Both the position numbers and the translations under genes were made by a program. From positions 1 through 41,262 of the forward strand of contig NZ_BCWQ01000022.1 of the NCBI RefSeq assembly GCF_001592285.1: a DNA stretch of 41,262 nucleotides. Direction: 5' to 3'. This stretch comes from Hydrogenophaga pseudoflava NBRC 102511 (lineage in GTDB: Bacteria; Pseudomonadota; Gammaproteobacteria; Burkholderiales; Burkholderiaceae_C). Position 1 is the first letter of the stretch; the number at the start of each line of letters is the position of its first letter. The notes beneath the pieces are model-generated. The model was given only the letters and a program-made list of their open reading frames with translations. It searched no databases and had not been told where the DNA came from. Of this stretch, positions 18,581 to 28,342 are shown piece after piece.

Positions 18581-19687
18581 TCAGATCCGCATGGGCATGA
18601 CCACGTACTTGAACGCGTTGTCTTCGGGGTTGGTGATCAGCGCGGAGCTGTTGCCGTCCTGCAGTTCGATGCGGACCATTTCCTGGCCCATGTTCTGCAG
18701 CGCATCGATCAGGTAGGTGACGTTGAAGCCGATTTCGATGGCGTCGCCGCCGTAGTCGATGTCGAGCTCGTCGACCGCCTCTTCCTGTTCGGCGTTGCTG
18801 GACGCCACGCGCAGCGTGCCCGGCTCGACGTTCAGGCGCACGCCCTTGAACTTCTCGCTGGTCATGATCGCGGTGCGCTGCAGGCTGGCCAGCAGCGGCT
18901 GGCGGCCCAGCGTGACGATGTTCTTGTGGTTCTTTGGGATGACGCGGTTGTAGTCGGGGAACTTGCCCTCGACCAGCTTGGTGACGAACTCCATGCCGTC
19001 GAAGCTGAACTTGGCCTGGTTGGCCGCGAACTGCATCTCGATCGCGCCTTCCTTGTCGGACAGCAGGCGCTGCAGCTCCAGCACGGTCTTGCGCGGCAGG
19101 ATGACTTCCTGCTTGGGCACTTCCACGTCCAGCTCGGCGCTGGCAAACGCGAGGCGGTGGCCATCGGTGGCGACCAGCGAGAGCTTCGTACCCTCGGCCA
19201 CGAACAGGATGCCGTTGAGGTAGTAGCGGATGTCGTGCACCGCCATCGCAAACGACACCTGGCCCAGCAGGCTCTTGAGCGTCTTTTGCGGCACCGAGAA
19301 CACGGGGCCGAAGCTGGCCGATTCCTGCACCAGTGGGAAGTCTTCGGGCGGCATGCTCTGCAGCGTGAAGCGGCTCTTGCCACCCTTGAGAATGGTCTTG
19401 CCACCGGTGTGCTCCAGGCTCACAGCCTGGTCGGCCGGCATGGTGCGCAGGATGTCGATCAGCTTGCGCGCGCCGATCGTGGTGGCGAAGCTGCCGTCGT
19501 CGCCACCCAGTTCGGCCGTGGTGCGGATCTGGATTTCCAGGTCGCTGGTGGTCAGCTGCACCTGGCCTCCGGTCTTGCGCAGCAGCACGTTGGCCAGGAT
19601 GGGCAGCGTGTGGCGCCGCTCGACGATGCCGGCGACCGACTGCAGCGCGGCCAGCACCTGGGCCTGGGAAGACTTCAAAACGATCAT
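18581..19687 (-). CDS. dnaN: DNA polymerase III sliding clamp (beta subunit)
   Basis: 368 residues with the three-domain clamp layout. The N-terminus MIVLKSSQAQVLAALQSVAG and IVERRHTLPILANVLL are hallmark sequences, and the C-terminus ends YVVMPMRI. Two molecules form the ring that tethers DNA polymerase to DNA. I chose the ATG at 19687 because it gives the canonical N-terminus; a frame extension to 19705 adds six residues and has no family support. It follows dnaA by 132 bp on the same strand. Confidence 0.97.
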   Translation of the reverse strand: MIVLKSSQAQVLAALQSVAGIVERRHTLPILANVLLRKTGGQVQLTTSDLEIQIRTTAELGGDDGSFATTIGARKLIDILRTMPADQAVSLEHTGGKTILKGGKSRFTLQSMPPEDFPLVQESASFGPVFSVPQKTLKSLLGQVSFAMAVHDIRYYLNGILFVAEGTKLSLVATDGHRLAFASAELDVEVPKQEVILPRKTVLELQRLLSDKEGAIEMQFAANQAKFSFDGMEFVTKLVEGKFPDYNRVIPKNHKNIVTLGRQPLLASLQRTAIMTSEKFKGVRLNVEPGTLRVASSNAEQEEAVDELDIDYGGDAIEIGFNVTYLIDALQNMGQEMVRIELQDGNSSALITNPEDNAFKYVVMPMRI

Positions 19688-19819
19688 GTCAGACTCTTTC
19701 GTCACTGGTTGACTGGCGCTCTGTCGCGGCGCTCTCCTCGGGCATGCCTCTCAGCCCCCTCGAAACCCAAAACGTAGCTATTTTCACCTGTTTTTACAGA
19801 CCGCTCCGGGCGCCCCCGG

Positions 19820-21226
19820 TCAGCCTTTCAGGGTCTGCTCCAGCACGTGCAGCTGCTGGTTCAGCTCCGTGTTGGTCTGGCGCTCGGCCGCGATCTTGCG
19901 CACTGCGTGCAGCACCGTCGTGTGGTCCCGGCCGCCGAACAGCTCGCCGATCTCGGGCAGGCTTTTCTGGGTCAGCTCCTTGGCCAGGAACATCGCGATC
20001 TGGCGCGGCCGGGCGATGCTGGCCGGGCGCTTCTTGCTGTACATGTCCGCGACCTTGATCTTGTAGTAGTCGGCCACCGTCTTCTGGATGTTCTCGACCG
20101 AGATCTGGCGGTTCTGGATCGACAGCAGGTCCTTGAGTGCATCGCGAGCCAGCTGGATCGATATCTCTTTCTGGTTGAAGCGGCTGTAGGCCAGGATCTT
20201 GCGCAGCGCGCCTTCGAGTTCGCGCACGTTCGAGCGCACGTTCTTGGCGACGAAGAAGGCGACCTCCTCGGGCATCACGGCATTCTCGGCCGCGGCCTTG
20301 TTGATCAGGATCGCCACGCGCATTTCCAGTTCGGGCGGTTCGATGGCCACCGTCAGGCCCGAATCGAAGCGAGAAACCAGGCGCTCGTGGATGTCGGCCA
20401 GACCCTTGGGATAGGTGTCGCTGGTCAGCACGATGTGGCTCTTGCGGGCCAGCAGCGCCTCGAACGCGTTGAAGAACTCTTCCTGCGTGCGTTCCTTGTT
20501 GGCGAAGAACTGCACGTCGTCGATCAGCAGCAGATCGAGCGAGTGGTACCGCTCCTTGAACTCGTCAAACGTCTTGCGCTGGTAGGACTTGACCACATCC
20601 GAGACGAACTGCTCGGCGTGGATGTACAGAACCTTGGCCTGCGGCTTGTCGGCCAGCAACTGGTTGCCGATGGCGTGCACCAGGTGGGTCTTGCCCAGAC
20701 CGACGCCGCCATAGATGAACAGCGGGTTGTAGAGCTGACCCAGGCTGCCGGCCACGTGCATCGCGGCGGCGCGCGCCATGCGGTTGGCCGAGCCTTCAAC
20801 CAGCGTGGCGAAGGTCAGCGCCGGGTTCAGGCGGCTGCGCGGTCCGGTGGCTGCGGTGGGCTCGGCGGGCGCCACATCGGGCAGCTCGGCCAGCACCTGT
20901 TCCTGCACGGTGCGCGTCGACGGGGTGCTTCGGATGGTGGTTTCGCGAGGAGCAAGCGCTAACTCCAGTACCACGGGAGCACCCTGGATGCCCTCCAGCA
21001 AGGCGGTGATCCGGGCCGCGTACTGCGCCCGGATCCAGTCCATCTTGAAGCGGTTGGCGACCGCCACGGTGACGCGCGACCCGTCGGGCGCGACCGTGGC
21101 CGAGAGCGGACGGATCCAGGTGTTGAACTGCTGCTCGGGGATTTCCTGGGCGAGACGGTCGACGCAGGACAGCCAGAGCGACGAGGCGTCGCTGGCAGCA
21201 GAAAGGGGGGAATGGCCCTCGATCAT
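19820..21226 (-). CDS. dnaA: chromosomal replication initiator DnaA
   Basis: 468 residues. Domain I (about 10-85) includes [19 protein letters not shown] and TWIRPL; domain II is a short Pro/Ala/Thr-rich linker; domain III is an AAA+ ATPase with Walker [10 protein letters not shown] and Walker B LLLIDDVQ; domain IV ends with the DnaA-box-binding signature [15 protein letters not shown]. It binds DnaA boxes and opens the origin. The frame stays open to 21310, but the ATG at 21226 gives the normal N-terminal domain and leaves the boxes at 21251 and 21301 outside the gene, as expected for autoregulation. Confidence 0.96.
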   Translation of the reverse strand: MIEGHSPLSAASDASSLWLSCVDRLAQEIPEQQFNTWIRPLSATVAPDGSRVTVAVANRFKMDWIRAQYAARITALLEGIQGAPVVLELALAPRETTIRSTPSTRTVQEQVLAELPDVAPAEPTAATGPRSRLNPALTFATLVEGSANRMARAAAMHVAGSLGQLYNPLFIYGGVGLGKTHLVHAIGNQLLADKPQAKVLYIHAEQFVSDVVKSYQRKTFDEFKERYHSLDLLLIDDVQFFANKERTQEEFFNAFEALLARKSHIVLTSDTYPKGLADIHERLVSRFDSGLTVAIEPPELEMRVAILINKAAAENAVMPEEVAFFVAKNVRSNVRELEGALRKILAYSRFNQKEISIQLARDALKDLLSIQNRQISVENIQKTVADYYKIKVADMYSKKRPASIARPRQIAMFLAKELTQKSLPEIGELFGGRDHTTVLHAVRKIAAERQTNTELNQQLHVLEQTLKG

Positions 21227-21474
21227 GAAACGGGAAGGAAAGATTGTTCTTGTGGACAAACGGCTCGGGGCTGGATCGGCATTGTAGGCCCGCCGAAAAG
21301 TTATCCACACCCCTCGGGTGACTGTTACATGTTCATCGACCGGGCCGGCGGATCGGCCTCAAATCCGGGTTTGCGACAACCGCGCTTGCTGCTTTCGGTC
21401 TTTCTCGGCGATAATTGCGGGTTTCCCTCCAACTTGAATCGCCCTGGCCTTGCCTGGGCCGCACTGCCATGGCA
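21227..21474. other. oriC: candidate origin of replication / dnaA-rpmH divergent regulatory region
   Basis: This 248-bp gap between dnaA and rpmH is the classic oriC neighbourhood. A consensus DnaA box TTATCCACA lies at 21301-21309 on the plus strand and a one-mismatch box TTGTCCACA at 21251-21259 on the minus strand. Only these two are clear by eye, and there is no long AT-rich unwinding element, so part of the functional origin may lie elsewhere, for example next to dnaN or gyrB. Confidence 0.6.
21386..21415 (+). promoter_or_regulatory. promoter of rpmH
   Basis: -35-like TTGCTG (21386-21391), an 18-bp spacer and -10 GATAAT (21410-21415), 59 bp before the rpmH start. It resembles sigma-70 promoters and should drive rpmH-rnpA-yidD-yidC. 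Confidence 0.6.
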
Positions 21475-21609
21475 ATGAAACGCACCTACCAGCCTTCGAA
21501 GATCAAGCGCGCCCGTACCCACGGTTTCCTCGTGCGCATGAAGACCCGCGGTGGCCGCGCCGTCATCAACGCACGCCGCGCCAAGGGCCGCAAGCGTCTG
21601 GCCGTCTGA
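21475..21609 (+). CDS. rpmH: 50S ribosomal protein L34
   Basis: 44 residues, [18 protein letters not shown] at the start and a basic ending GRKRLAV: a full-length L34. It packs against 23S rRNA in the large subunit. An in-frame ATG six bases earlier (21469) exists, but the family begins MKRTYQPS. It is the first gene of the rightward origin operon and is followed by rnpA after 82 bp. Confidence 0.97.
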   Translation: MKRTYQPSKIKRARTHGFLVRMKTRGGRAVINARRAKGRKRLAV

Positions 21610-21691
21610 GCCTGATCCGCCCTGCCGCATCGATCAGTCCTTGGTCGGCCGGGCCCACGCTCTCCAGCGCGCCTGTGACTCCGGTCGTCTG

Positions 21692-22087
21692 ATGCAGCGC
21701 ATCCGGACCCGGCCCCAGTTCCAGGCTGCCATGGCGGGTGCCATCGTGGCCAAAACCCCTCATTTCGCCCTGCACCGGTTGGCACTGCCAGGCACGGAGC
21801 ACGGGCGTTTGCTGTTTCCGGTGTCTGACACCTGGGTTGGCGTCGTGTTGCCCAAGCGCTGGGCCAAGCGGGCCGTCACCCGCAACGCCATCCGGCGCCA
21901 GGTGTACGAGGCCACCCGCCTGGCCGCGAGCCAGTTGCCGCCGGCGGCGCTGGTCGTGCGGCTGCGCAGCGGGTTCAGCCGCGAGCAGTTCGTGAGCGCC
22001 ACCTCGGACGTGCTCAAACGGGCGGTGCGCGCCGAACTGACCCAGTTGCTGGGACGCATCGCCGCACGGCCGGAGCTTGCGGCATGA
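21692..22087 (+). CDS. rnpA: ribonuclease P protein component
   Basis: 131 residues. The RNR-type motif appears as KRWAKRAVTRNAIRRQVYE near residues 54-72, within the alpha-beta fold that binds the 5' leader of precursor tRNA. It assists the catalytic RNA of RNase P. The ATG at 21692 gives a family-like N-terminus (MQRIRTRPQFQAAM); the frame is open further upstream without family support. The stop overlaps the yidD start as ATGA. Confidence 0.93.
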   Translation: MQRIRTRPQFQAAMAGAIVAKTPHFALHRLALPGTEHGRLLFPVSDTWVGVVLPKRWAKRAVTRNAIRRQVYEATRLAASQLPPAALVVRLRSGFSREQFVSATSDVLKRAVRAELTQLLGRIAARPELAA

Positions 22088-22371
22088 TGCGCGACTGGCC
22101 GCGCCAGGCCCTCATCGGACTGGTCAAGGGCTACCGCCTGTTGCTCAGTCCCTGGCTGGGCGGCAGTTGCCGTTTCGAGCCCACCTGCTCGGTCTACGCG
22201 CTGGGGGCCTTGCAGCGCCACGGCGCTCTGGCCGGTGGGTATCTGATGCTCAGGCGCATCGGGCGCTGTGGTCCCTGGTGCGAGGGCGGTTGCGACCCGG
22301 TGCCCGACGCGGCGCCCGCACTGTTCTCTCACCTGATTCCTGTTTCCTCAGAAAAGAAGAACCCTTCATGA
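22084..22371 (+). CDS. yidD: membrane protein insertion efficiency factor YidD
   Basis: 95 residues. The family core is intact: a hydrophobic, amphipathic N-terminus (LIGLVKGYRLLLSPWLG), then CRFEPTCSVYALGALQRHG and RIGRCGPWCEGGCDPVP. It is thought to help membrane protein insertion together with YidC. It overlaps rnpA and yidC by 4 bp at either end, so translation of the three genes is probably coupled. Confidence 0.94.
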   Translation: MMRDWPRQALIGLVKGYRLLLSPWLGGSCRFEPTCSVYALGALQRHGALAGGYLMLRRIGRCGPWCEGGCDPVPDAAPALFSHLIPVSSEKKNPS

Positions 22372-24062
22372 ACGACATCCGCCGTTCCATCCTCTGGGTG
22401 GTTTTTGGTTTTTCGATGGTCCTGATCTGGGACAAGTGGCAGATCCACAACGGCAAGGCACCGACGTTCTTCCCGTCGTCGGCCGCGACCGCGCCGGCTG
22501 AGCAGAAAGCGGCGCCGGCGGCCGATGCCAGCGTGCCGGCCGCCACCTCCGCCAGTGCTTCCGCCGCTTCCGGAGCGGCGGCGCCTGATGCGGGTGCGCC
22601 CGCTCCGGCGGCTGTGCGCCACGAGGTGACCACCGATGTGTTCAAGCTGACCTTCAACAGCGAAGGCGGTTCGCTGATCGGCGCGACGCTGCTGAAGCAC
22701 GCCAGCAAGCAGCTGGGCTCCGAGCCGTTCCAGCTGCTGGCCCAGAACGACCAGCACACCTACATCGCGCAGACCGGCCTGATCGGCGGCAGCTTCCCGA
22801 CGCACAAGACGCCGATGGCGCTGGTGCCCGGACCCAACTCGCTGGCCGATGGTCAGGACACGCTGGCGGTGAAGTTCGAGTCGGCCGACGTCGGCGGCGT
22901 CAAGCTGGTCAAGACCTACACGCTCAAGCGTGGCAGCTACACCATCGACGTCGCGCACGAGGTGGTCAACACCGGCGCCGCGCCGGTGACACCGCAGCTC
23001 TACGTGCAGCTGGTGCGAGACGGCAACAAGACCGACAGCGAGACGCCGTTCTATTCGACCTTCACCGGTCCGGCGGTCTACACCTCGGCCCAGAAGTACC
23101 AGAAGATCGAATTCGGCCAGATCACCGATAACAAGGCCACCTTCGAGAAGAGCGCCACGGACGGCTACGTGGCCATGGTGCAGCACTATTTCACCTCCGC
23201 CTGGCTGCTGCCCGAGGGCGCGGCGCGCGAGAACTTCGCCCGCCGAATCGACAACAACCTGTTCTCCATCGGCGCGATCAGCACCCTGCCCGCCATCGCC
23301 CCCGGCCAGAGCCAGAAGCTCGACGCGCGTCTGTTCGTGGGCCCGCAACTGGAGAAGGTGCTGGAGACCACGGCCCCCGGTCTGGAGCTGGTCAAGGACT
23401 ACGGCTGGCTGACCATCATTGCCAAGCCGCTGTACTGGCTGCTGGAGAAGATCCACGGCTTCGTGGGCAACTGGGGCTGGGCGATCGTGCTGCTGGTGGT
23501 GCTGCTCAAGGCGGCGTTCTACTGGCTCAACGCCAGCGCATACCGCTCGATGGCCAAGATGAAGGCCATCAACCCGCGCATCACGGAAATGCGTGAGCGC
23601 CTGAAGGGCAACCCGCAGCTGATGCAGCAGGAGATGATGAAGATCTACCGGGAGGAGAAGGTCAACCCGCTGGGTGGTTGTTTCCCCATCCTGATCCAGA
23701 TTCCGGTGTTCATCGCGCTGTACTGGGTGCTGCTGTCGTCGGTGGAGATGCGCAACGCGCCGTGGATGGGCTGGATCACCGACCTCTCGACCAAGGACCC
23801 GTTCTACGTGCTGCCGTTCGTGATGACGCTGACCACGATCGTGCAGACCGCGCTGAACCCGCTGCCGCCCGATCCGCTGCAGGCCAAGATGATGTGGCTG
23901 ATGCCGCTGATGTTCTCGGTCATGTTCTTCTTCTTCCCGGCCGGTCTGGTGCTGTACTGGATCACGAACAACCTGCTGACCATCGCCCAGCAGGCGTACA
24001 TCAACAGCAAGATGGGCGTGCCGCTGAAGATCACCAATCCGATCACCCTGTTCAAGAGCTGA
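22368..24062 (+). CDS. yidC: membrane protein insertase YidC
   Basis: 564 residues. An N-terminal membrane segment ([14 protein letters not shown], about 8-21) is followed by an Ala/Pro-rich linker (about 35-80), a large periplasmic beta domain (about 85-340) and the conserved C-terminal insertase core with five membrane segments from about 350, including [18 protein letters not shown]. It inserts and folds inner-membrane proteins alone or with SecYEG. The ATG at 22368 overlaps the yidD stop; the open frame upstream is a shadow of rnpA and yidD. A terminator follows. Confidence 0.97.
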   Translation: MNDIRRSILWVVFGFSMVLIWDKWQIHNGKAPTFFPSSAATAPAEQKAAPAADASVPAATSASASAASGAAAPDAGAPAPAAVRHEVTTDVFKLTFNSEGGSLIGATLLKHASKQLGSEPFQLLAQNDQHTYIAQTGLIGGSFPTHKTPMALVPGPNSLADGQDTLAVKFESADVGGVKLVKTYTLKRGSYTIDVAHEVVNTGAAPVTPQLYVQLVRDGNKTDSETPFYSTFTGPAVYTSAQKYQKIEFGQITDNKATFEKSATDGYVAMVQHYFTSAWLLPEGAARENFARRIDNNLFSIGAISTLPAIAPGQSQKLDARLFVGPQLEKVLETTAPGLELVKDYGWLTIIAKPLYWLLEKIHGFVGNWGWAIVLLVVLLKAAFYWLNASAYRSMAKMKAINPRITEMRERLKGNPQLMQQEMMKIYREEKVNPLGGCFPILIQIPVFIALYWVLLSSVEMRNAPWMGWITDLSTKDPFYVLPFVMTLTTIVQTALNPLPPDPLQAKMMWLMPLMFSVMFFFFPAGLVLYWITNNLLTIAQQAYINSKMGVPLKITNPITLFKS

Positions 24063-24082
24063 ACAACGGGTTGAACCATCCG

Positions 24083-24112
24083 ATGGGCCTGCGATGCAGG
24101 CCCATTGTTTTT
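24083..24112 (+). terminator. intrinsic terminator after yidC
   Basis: ATGGGCCTGC, loop GAT, GCAGGCCCAT, then TGTTTTT: a perfect 10-bp stem and T-run 21 bp after the yidC stop. mnmE begins 18 bp later, so it may be transcribed mainly from its own promoter or by read-through. Confidence 0.85.
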
Positions 24113-24130
24113 CCGCCTATCCTTTTGCCC

Positions 24131-25552
24131 ATGCTCGCTGCGTCCCGTGACCCCATCGCCGCCATCGCCACCGCACCCGGTCGCGGGGCGGTGGGCATCG
24201 TGCGGGTGTCGGGCCAGGGGCTGGCAGCGTTCGTGCGGGCGCTGCTCGGGCGCTCGCTGAAAGCCCGTGAGGCGACCTATCTGCCGTTTGCCGACGCCGC
24301 CGGCCAGCCCATCGACCACGGGCTGGCACTGTGGTTTCCGGGGCCGCACTCGTACACCGGCGAGGACGTGCTGGAACTGCAGGGCCACGGCGGGCCGGTG
24401 GTGCTGCAGCTGCTGCTGGCGCGCTGCCTGCAGGTGGCGCAGTCTCCGGGAGACGATGGCCAGCCGCTGCTGCGCGGCCTGCGCCCGGCGCGCGCGGGCG
24501 AGTTCACCGAGCGCGCGTTCCTGAACGACAAGCTCGATCTGGCGCAGGCCGAGGCGGTGGCCGACCTGATCGACGCCAGCACCGAGGCTGCGGCGCGCAG
24601 CGCCAGCCGGTCGCTGGCGGGTGTGTTCTCCGAGCGCATCCACGCGCTGCGCGACGCGCTGGTGAACCTGCGCATGCTGGTCGAGGCGACGCTGGACTTT
24701 CCCGAGGAAGAAATCGATTTCCTGCAGAAGGCCGACGCCAGCGGCCAACTGCACCGGCTGCGCGCCGGGCTGGACGCGGTGCTGGCCGAGGCGCGCCAGG
24801 GTGCGCTGCTGCGCGACGGCCTGAAGGTGGTGATCGCCGGTCAGCCCAACGCGGGCAAGAGTTCGCTGCTCAATGCACTGGCCGGGGCCGAGCTGGCCAT
24901 CGTGACCCCCATTGCCGGCACCACGCGCGACCTGGTGCAGCAGACCATCCAGATCGAAGGCGTGCCGCTGCACGTGATCGACACCGCGGGCCTGCGCCAC
25001 GGCGCCGACGTGGACGAGGTGGAGCAGATCGGCATCCAGCGCGCCTGGGGCCAGATCGAACAGGCCGATGCGGTGCTGTTTCTGCACGACCTCAGCCGCG
25101 CCGACCAGGCCGACTACCAGGCGGCCGACGCGGCCATCGCTGCCGACTTGCCCGCGGGTGTGACGCTGCTGCCGGTGTGGAACAAGCGGGACCAGTGCAG
25201 CGCGGGCGCGATGCCCTTGAAGGCGCGCGCCGAGGCGGTCGGCGAACTGGTCATCTCGGCCAAGCAGGGCGAAGGCCTGGAGGCGCTGCGCCAGCGCCTG
25301 CTCGATCTGGCCGGCTGGCAGCACGCGGGCGACGGCCTGTTCATGGCCCGCGAGCGGCACCTGCAGGCGTTGCGCCGCGTGGGCGAGCACCTGGCGCTGG
25401 CGCACGAGCACCTGGCGGCGCAGGCCGAGCACCTGGACCTGCTGGCCGAAGAGCTGCGGCTGGCGCAGGTGGCGCTGGGCGAGATCACTGGCGAGTTCAG
25501 CGCCGACGACCTGCTGGGCGAGATCTTTTCCAGGTTCTGCATTGGGAAGTGA
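24131..25552 (+). CDS. mnmE: tRNA uridine-5-carboxymethylaminomethyl modification GTPase MnmE
   Basis: 473 residues. The N-terminal folate-binding domain begins [19 protein letters not shown]; the helical domain contains the inserted G domain with GQPNAGKSS as P-loop, PIAGTTRD as switch and DTAG; the C-terminus is FSRFCIGK, with the conserved Cys. With MnmG it modifies the wobble uridine of several tRNAs. The ATG at 24131 gives the normal N-terminus; an upstream in-frame ATG at 24083 lies within the terminator hairpin and is unlikely. Confidence 0.96.
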   Translation: MLAASRDPIAAIATAPGRGAVGIVRVSGQGLAAFVRALLGRSLKAREATYLPFADAAGQPIDHGLALWFPGPHSYTGEDVLELQGHGGPVVLQLLLARCLQVAQSPGDDGQPLLRGLRPARAGEFTERAFLNDKLDLAQAEAVADLIDASTEAAARSASRSLAGVFSERIHALRDALVNLRMLVEATLDFPEEEIDFLQKADASGQLHRLRAGLDAVLAEARQGALLRDGLKVVIAGQPNAGKSSLLNALAGAELAIVTPIAGTTRDLVQQTIQIEGVPLHVIDTAGLRHGADVDEVEQIGIQRAWGQIEQADAVLFLHDLSRADQADYQAADAAIAADLPAGVTLLPVWNKRDQCSAGAMPLKARAEAVGELVISAKQGEGLEALRQRLLDLAGWQHAGDGLFMARERHLQALRRVGEHLALAHEHLAAQAEHLDLLAEELRLAQVALGEITGEFSADDLLGEIFSRFCIGK

Positions 25553-25572
25553 GCACCGGCGGGCCGCTGGCT

Positions 25573-25600
25573 TGGGTACAAAATCTCACACTTGTACCCA
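25573..25600. promoter_or_regulatory. 9-bp inverted repeat between mnmE and the beta-propeller gene
   Basis: TGGGTACAA, 10-base loop, TTGTACCCA. It lies 20 bp after the mnmE stop and ends 20 bp before the next start. Without a T-run it is more like an operator (a dimer site) or a weak hairpin than an intrinsic terminator. Confidence 0.5.
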
Positions 25601-25620
25601 CCCCACCGGACAGGCCCGCG

Positions 25621-27000
25621 ATGAGTGCTTCCGAGTTCGATACCGACGCGACGACCACGGCGCCCACGCTGGAGGCCGGGCGCCTGCCCGTCGTGCACGG
25701 ACCCGGTGTGGCGTCTGCCCTGGCCGAGCTGGGCCGCACCGAGGACGTGCACCTGTCGCCTGACAACCGGCGGCTGGCCATTGCGGGTCACCTGAGCAAT
25801 CGTGTGCTGGTCCTGGGCATCGACATCGACTGGGGCGCAAAGGGCCCCCATGTGCGCCTGCACAGTCCCCAGCCATTCGTCTCGCGCGAGTTTTCCTACC
25901 CCCATGGTCTGTTCTGGAGCAGCGACGACACCCTGCTGGTGGCCAATCGCCAGGGTGGTGTGCCGGTGTTCCACATTCCACCGCCCACCGGGGGCGCGAC
26001 ACCCCGTGAACTTCAACCGCTGCTGCGCCTTGAGACAGTCCATCCGGGGCTGGTGGAGACGCCGGGGTCCGTCAGCGCCCGCCCCATGGCGTGCGGTTGC
26101 CTGGATGTGCTGGTCTGCAACAACTATGCGCATCAGGTGACCCAGCACCTGGTGGACCTGGACGGTGCCCGGCCAGGCGCCGTCGCGGGGTCACCTCTGC
26201 TGGCCCGGGGGCTGGACATACCCGACGGGGTGGCCCACAGCCCCGACGGACGATGGATCGCTGTCAGCAACCACAACGAGCATTGCGTGCGCCTGTATGA
26301 CACCAGCCGGCCGCTCGGGCCGGATGCCGAGCCCGATGCCCGCCTGCTGGGTGTCGACTATCCCCACGGCCTGCGCTTCGTGGAGAACTCGCGGCGCATC
26401 CTGGTGGCCGACGCTGGTGCGCCGTTCGTACACGTCTACACCTGTCCCGATGGTCGTTGGCGGGGTGAGCAGCGGCACGGCTGCCGGCTGCGGGTGCTGG
26501 ACGAGCACACCTTTCTGCAGGGGCGCTCCAACCCACAGGAGGGAGGTCCCAAGGGGCTGGACCTGGACCGCTCGGGGCACCTGATGGTGATCACCAACGA
26601 GATGGTCCCGCTGGACTTCTTTGATCTTCGGTCGCTGCCCGGGCTTTCGCTGGAGGATGGGCGGGCGGGCCCGTGTCCGGCGGAGGTCCGGCCGATGCAG
26701 GATGCCCAAGTCTGGCGACGCCAGGTGCAGGGACTCGCGCGCACACTCGGGCGTCTGGAAGAGCGGTTGCAGTCGCAGGTCGCCTTGGCGGCGGACCTGG
26801 CGCGGAAGAACGCTCAGCTGTCGCAACGGGAAGACCACTGCCGGCTGGTGGAACGGGCCCTTGCACAGTCGCAGGCTGCATTGGCCGAAAGCCAGCGAGG
26901 GATGGCCGAGCTCTTGGCCAGCCGGTCGTGGCGGTTGATGGCGCCTTACCGCCTGGCCGGCCGCGTGTTCCGGCGCTGGTTCTCGGGCGCCAAAGTGTGA
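25621..27000 (+). CDS. beta-propeller (NHL/YncE-like) protein with a coiled coil and SWRL-type C-terminal tail
   Basis: 459 residues, not assigned to a named family. Residues 50-350 show repeated beta-propeller blades with motifs such as DVHLSPDNRRLAIAG, YPHGLFWSSDDTLLVANR, PDGVAHSPDGRWIAVSNHN and YPHGLRFVENSRRILVADA. Residues about 360-430 are heptad-like and rich in Gln, Leu and Arg, a probable coiled coil. The tail LLASRSWRLMAPYRLAGR (431-448) resembles the SWRLTxPLR tail common in surface-glycan glycosyltransferases and methyltransferases. There is no signal peptide, so it is probably cytoplasmic. A role in cell-surface polysaccharide assembly is inferred from the tail only. The open frame left of 25621 overlaps mnmE and is a shadow. 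Confidence 0.65.
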   Translation: MSASEFDTDATTTAPTLEAGRLPVVHGPGVASALAELGRTEDVHLSPDNRRLAIAGHLSNRVLVLGIDIDWGAKGPHVRLHSPQPFVSREFSYPHGLFWSSDDTLLVANRQGGVPVFHIPPPTGGATPRELQPLLRLETVHPGLVETPGSVSARPMACGCLDVLVCNNYAHQVTQHLVDLDGARPGAVAGSPLLARGLDIPDGVAHSPDGRWIAVSNHNEHCVRLYDTSRPLGPDAEPDARLLGVDYPHGLRFVENSRRILVADAGAPFVHVYTCPDGRWRGEQRHGCRLRVLDEHTFLQGRSNPQEGGPKGLDLDRSGHLMVITNEMVPLDFFDLRSLPGLSLEDGRAGPCPAEVRPMQDAQVWRRQVQGLARTLGRLEERLQSQVALAADLARKNAQLSQREDHCRLVERALAQSQAALAESQRGMAELLASRSWRLMAPYRLAGRVFRRWFSGAKV

Positions 27001-27044
27001 CGGGGCGTTAACAGGCCCACCGCTGGCCTCCTTTAGGACGCCAC

Positions 27045-27098
27045 CGGGAGCCAAAGCGTAAGCAACGGTAACCATGGCTTGTGGGGCCATGGCTCCCG
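27045..27098. repeat. nested inverted repeats upstream of the cyclic-nucleotide-binding protein
   Basis: Outer arms CGGGAGCC (27045-27052) and GGCTCCCG (27091-27098); inner arms CCATGGC (27072-27078) and GCCATGG (27086-27092). The two hairpins share bases, so they are mutually exclusive in part. They lie in the 114-bp gap before the gene and may be a terminator for the upstream gene or a regulatory element. Confidence 0.4.
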
Positions 27099-27114
27099 CC
27101 GGTATGGTGCAGGG

Positions 27115-27606
27115 ATGAATGCCCGAGTACCCACCGATCCGCGGTTCGACGTTCTGGCGCTGGCGCAAGCCATGCGCACCAGCAACGCGTTGGATGCGGT
27201 GCCGGTGAACCTTTCGGATGCGCAATGGCAGTTGCTGGGCGATTACCTGCAGCCGGTGACCCTCAGCCAGGGGCAGGTTCTCATTGAGCAGGGCGTCAAG
27301 GACCGGACGGTCTACTTTGTCGAAAGCGGCAGCCTCACCGTGCATTACGAAGACGACAAGGACCGTGTGCGCATCGCCATGGTCGGCGCGGGTTCGGTGC
27401 TGGGCGAAGGGGCGTTCTTCAGTCACCTGCCCCGCAGCGCGACGGTGAACGCCGGTGGCCACAGCCGGCTGTGGTGCCTGACCCCGTTGCGGTTCCGCGA
27501 GCTGTCCGCCCGCTTCCCTGTCATTGCACTGGAACTGACCGTGGCCATGGCGGCAGTGCTGGCCCGGCGCATGTACAACAAGCCCAAGCGCGTGGCCGTC
27601 ACCTGA
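27115..27606 (+). CDS. cyclic nucleotide-binding (Crp-like cNMP) domain protein without a DNA-binding domain
   Basis: 163 residues. The cNMP-binding beta-roll covers about 30-140, with LSQGQVLIEQGVKDRTVYFVE (split at residues 53 and 65 by the usual glycines) and a phosphate-binding-cassette-like GEGAFFSHLPRSATV. The protein stops before the place where Crp has its helix-turn-helix, so it cannot be a classic Crp regulator. It may sense cyclic nucleotides or be a structural module for another protein. ATG 27115 preferred; 27079 is an in-frame GTG/ATG-type alternative lacking family support. Confidence 0.75.
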   Translation: MNARVPTDPRFDVLALAQAMRTSNALDAVPVNLSDAQWQLLGDYLQPVTLSQGQVLIEQGVKDRTVYFVESGSLTVHYEDDKDRVRIAMVGAGSVLGEGAFFSHLPRSATVNAGGHSRLWCLTPLRFRELSARFPVIALELTVAMAAVLARRMYNKPKRVAVT

Positions 27607-27695
27607 TGCGGGTGCACGACTTCGGGCGACCGGTGCTGAGAGTCTGTCCCGCTGCAGCTGTCACAAGTCAACGTTCCTGAAGGCATACTTCGCCC

Positions 27696-28322
27696 ATGTC
27701 CCTCCTGCGCTGGCTGCAAGCCAAAAAGTCCGATGCCGGAGCCACTGGCGGGCGCAAGCCCCGTCGCTCCTTCGGCCAGACCACATTGCCCCTGATCTCC
27801 CCGCGGCGGGGACGGCGCATCCTGCGCCGCGAGCAGCTGTTTTCGGTCGTGCGCGAGTCCCTGATCCGTGCGGGCGTGCTGTCCACCAGCTACGAGTTCA
27901 AAGTGCTGGCCCTGGACTCCACGGGCGACGGCTTCCTGGTGCTGATCAACCTTACGCTGCCAGCCGACGTGATGCCCGACGAGTACCTGCTGGAGATTGA
28001 GCGCTGGATCCAGGGCAGCGCCCGATCGCGCCATTCCATGCAGGTGCAGGCGGTGTACTGGCGCCGCCAGCCGGTGCACGATCTGCGGGGTGTTGCACTC
28101 AAGGCCTCGGTGGCGGCGCAGACCCGGCGCGAGAGCGCCGCGGCATCCGGTTCCGCCCGCCCGCTGGCTCCCGAACAGGTGGCGGCATTCCGCTCGGCCC
28201 TGGAGACCCCGGCGCTGCCTGCACACCGCATGGAGGCCCCGGCCGTGGCCCAGATGGAGCAACCGCCGGAAGTCCACAGCGATTTCGCCGGACTGAGCGA
28301 AACCCAGTACGGCAGGCTCTGA
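27696..28322 (+). CDS. conserved hypothetical protein
   Basis: 208 residues, not recognised. The start has a basic stretch (GGRKPRRSFGQTTLPLISPRRGRRILRR in part); residues 50-125 look like a compact alpha/beta domain (SYEFKVLALDSTGDGFLVLI, then EYLLEIERWIQGSARSRHSMQ in pieces), and the C-terminal 80 residues are Ala/Pro/Glu-rich and probably disordered. There is no signal peptide or membrane segment. Codon use resembles the neighbours, so it is probably a resident gene. It is convergent with apt, 20 bp apart. Confidence 0.7.
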   Translation: MSLLRWLQAKKSDAGATGGRKPRRSFGQTTLPLISPRRGRRILRREQLFSVVRESLIRAGVLSTSYEFKVLALDSTGDGFLVLINLTLPADVMPDEYLLEIERWIQGSARSRHSMQVQAVYWRRQPVHDLRGVALKASVAAQTRRESAAASGSARPLAPEQVAAFRSALETPALPAHRMEAPAVAQMEQPPEVHSDFAGLSETQYGRL

Positions 28323-28342
28323 CCAGGCCCGGCGGGCCGCGC

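Noticed and set aside
18554..19777. 407-codon plus-strand frame opposite dnaN
   Set aside because: Antisense shadow of dnaN with the same low-complexity composition.
24331..25620. N-terminal extension of the beta-propeller frame across mnmE
   Set aside because: Arg/Gly/Ala-rich out-of-frame translation of mnmE; the propeller gene starts at the ATG at 25621.
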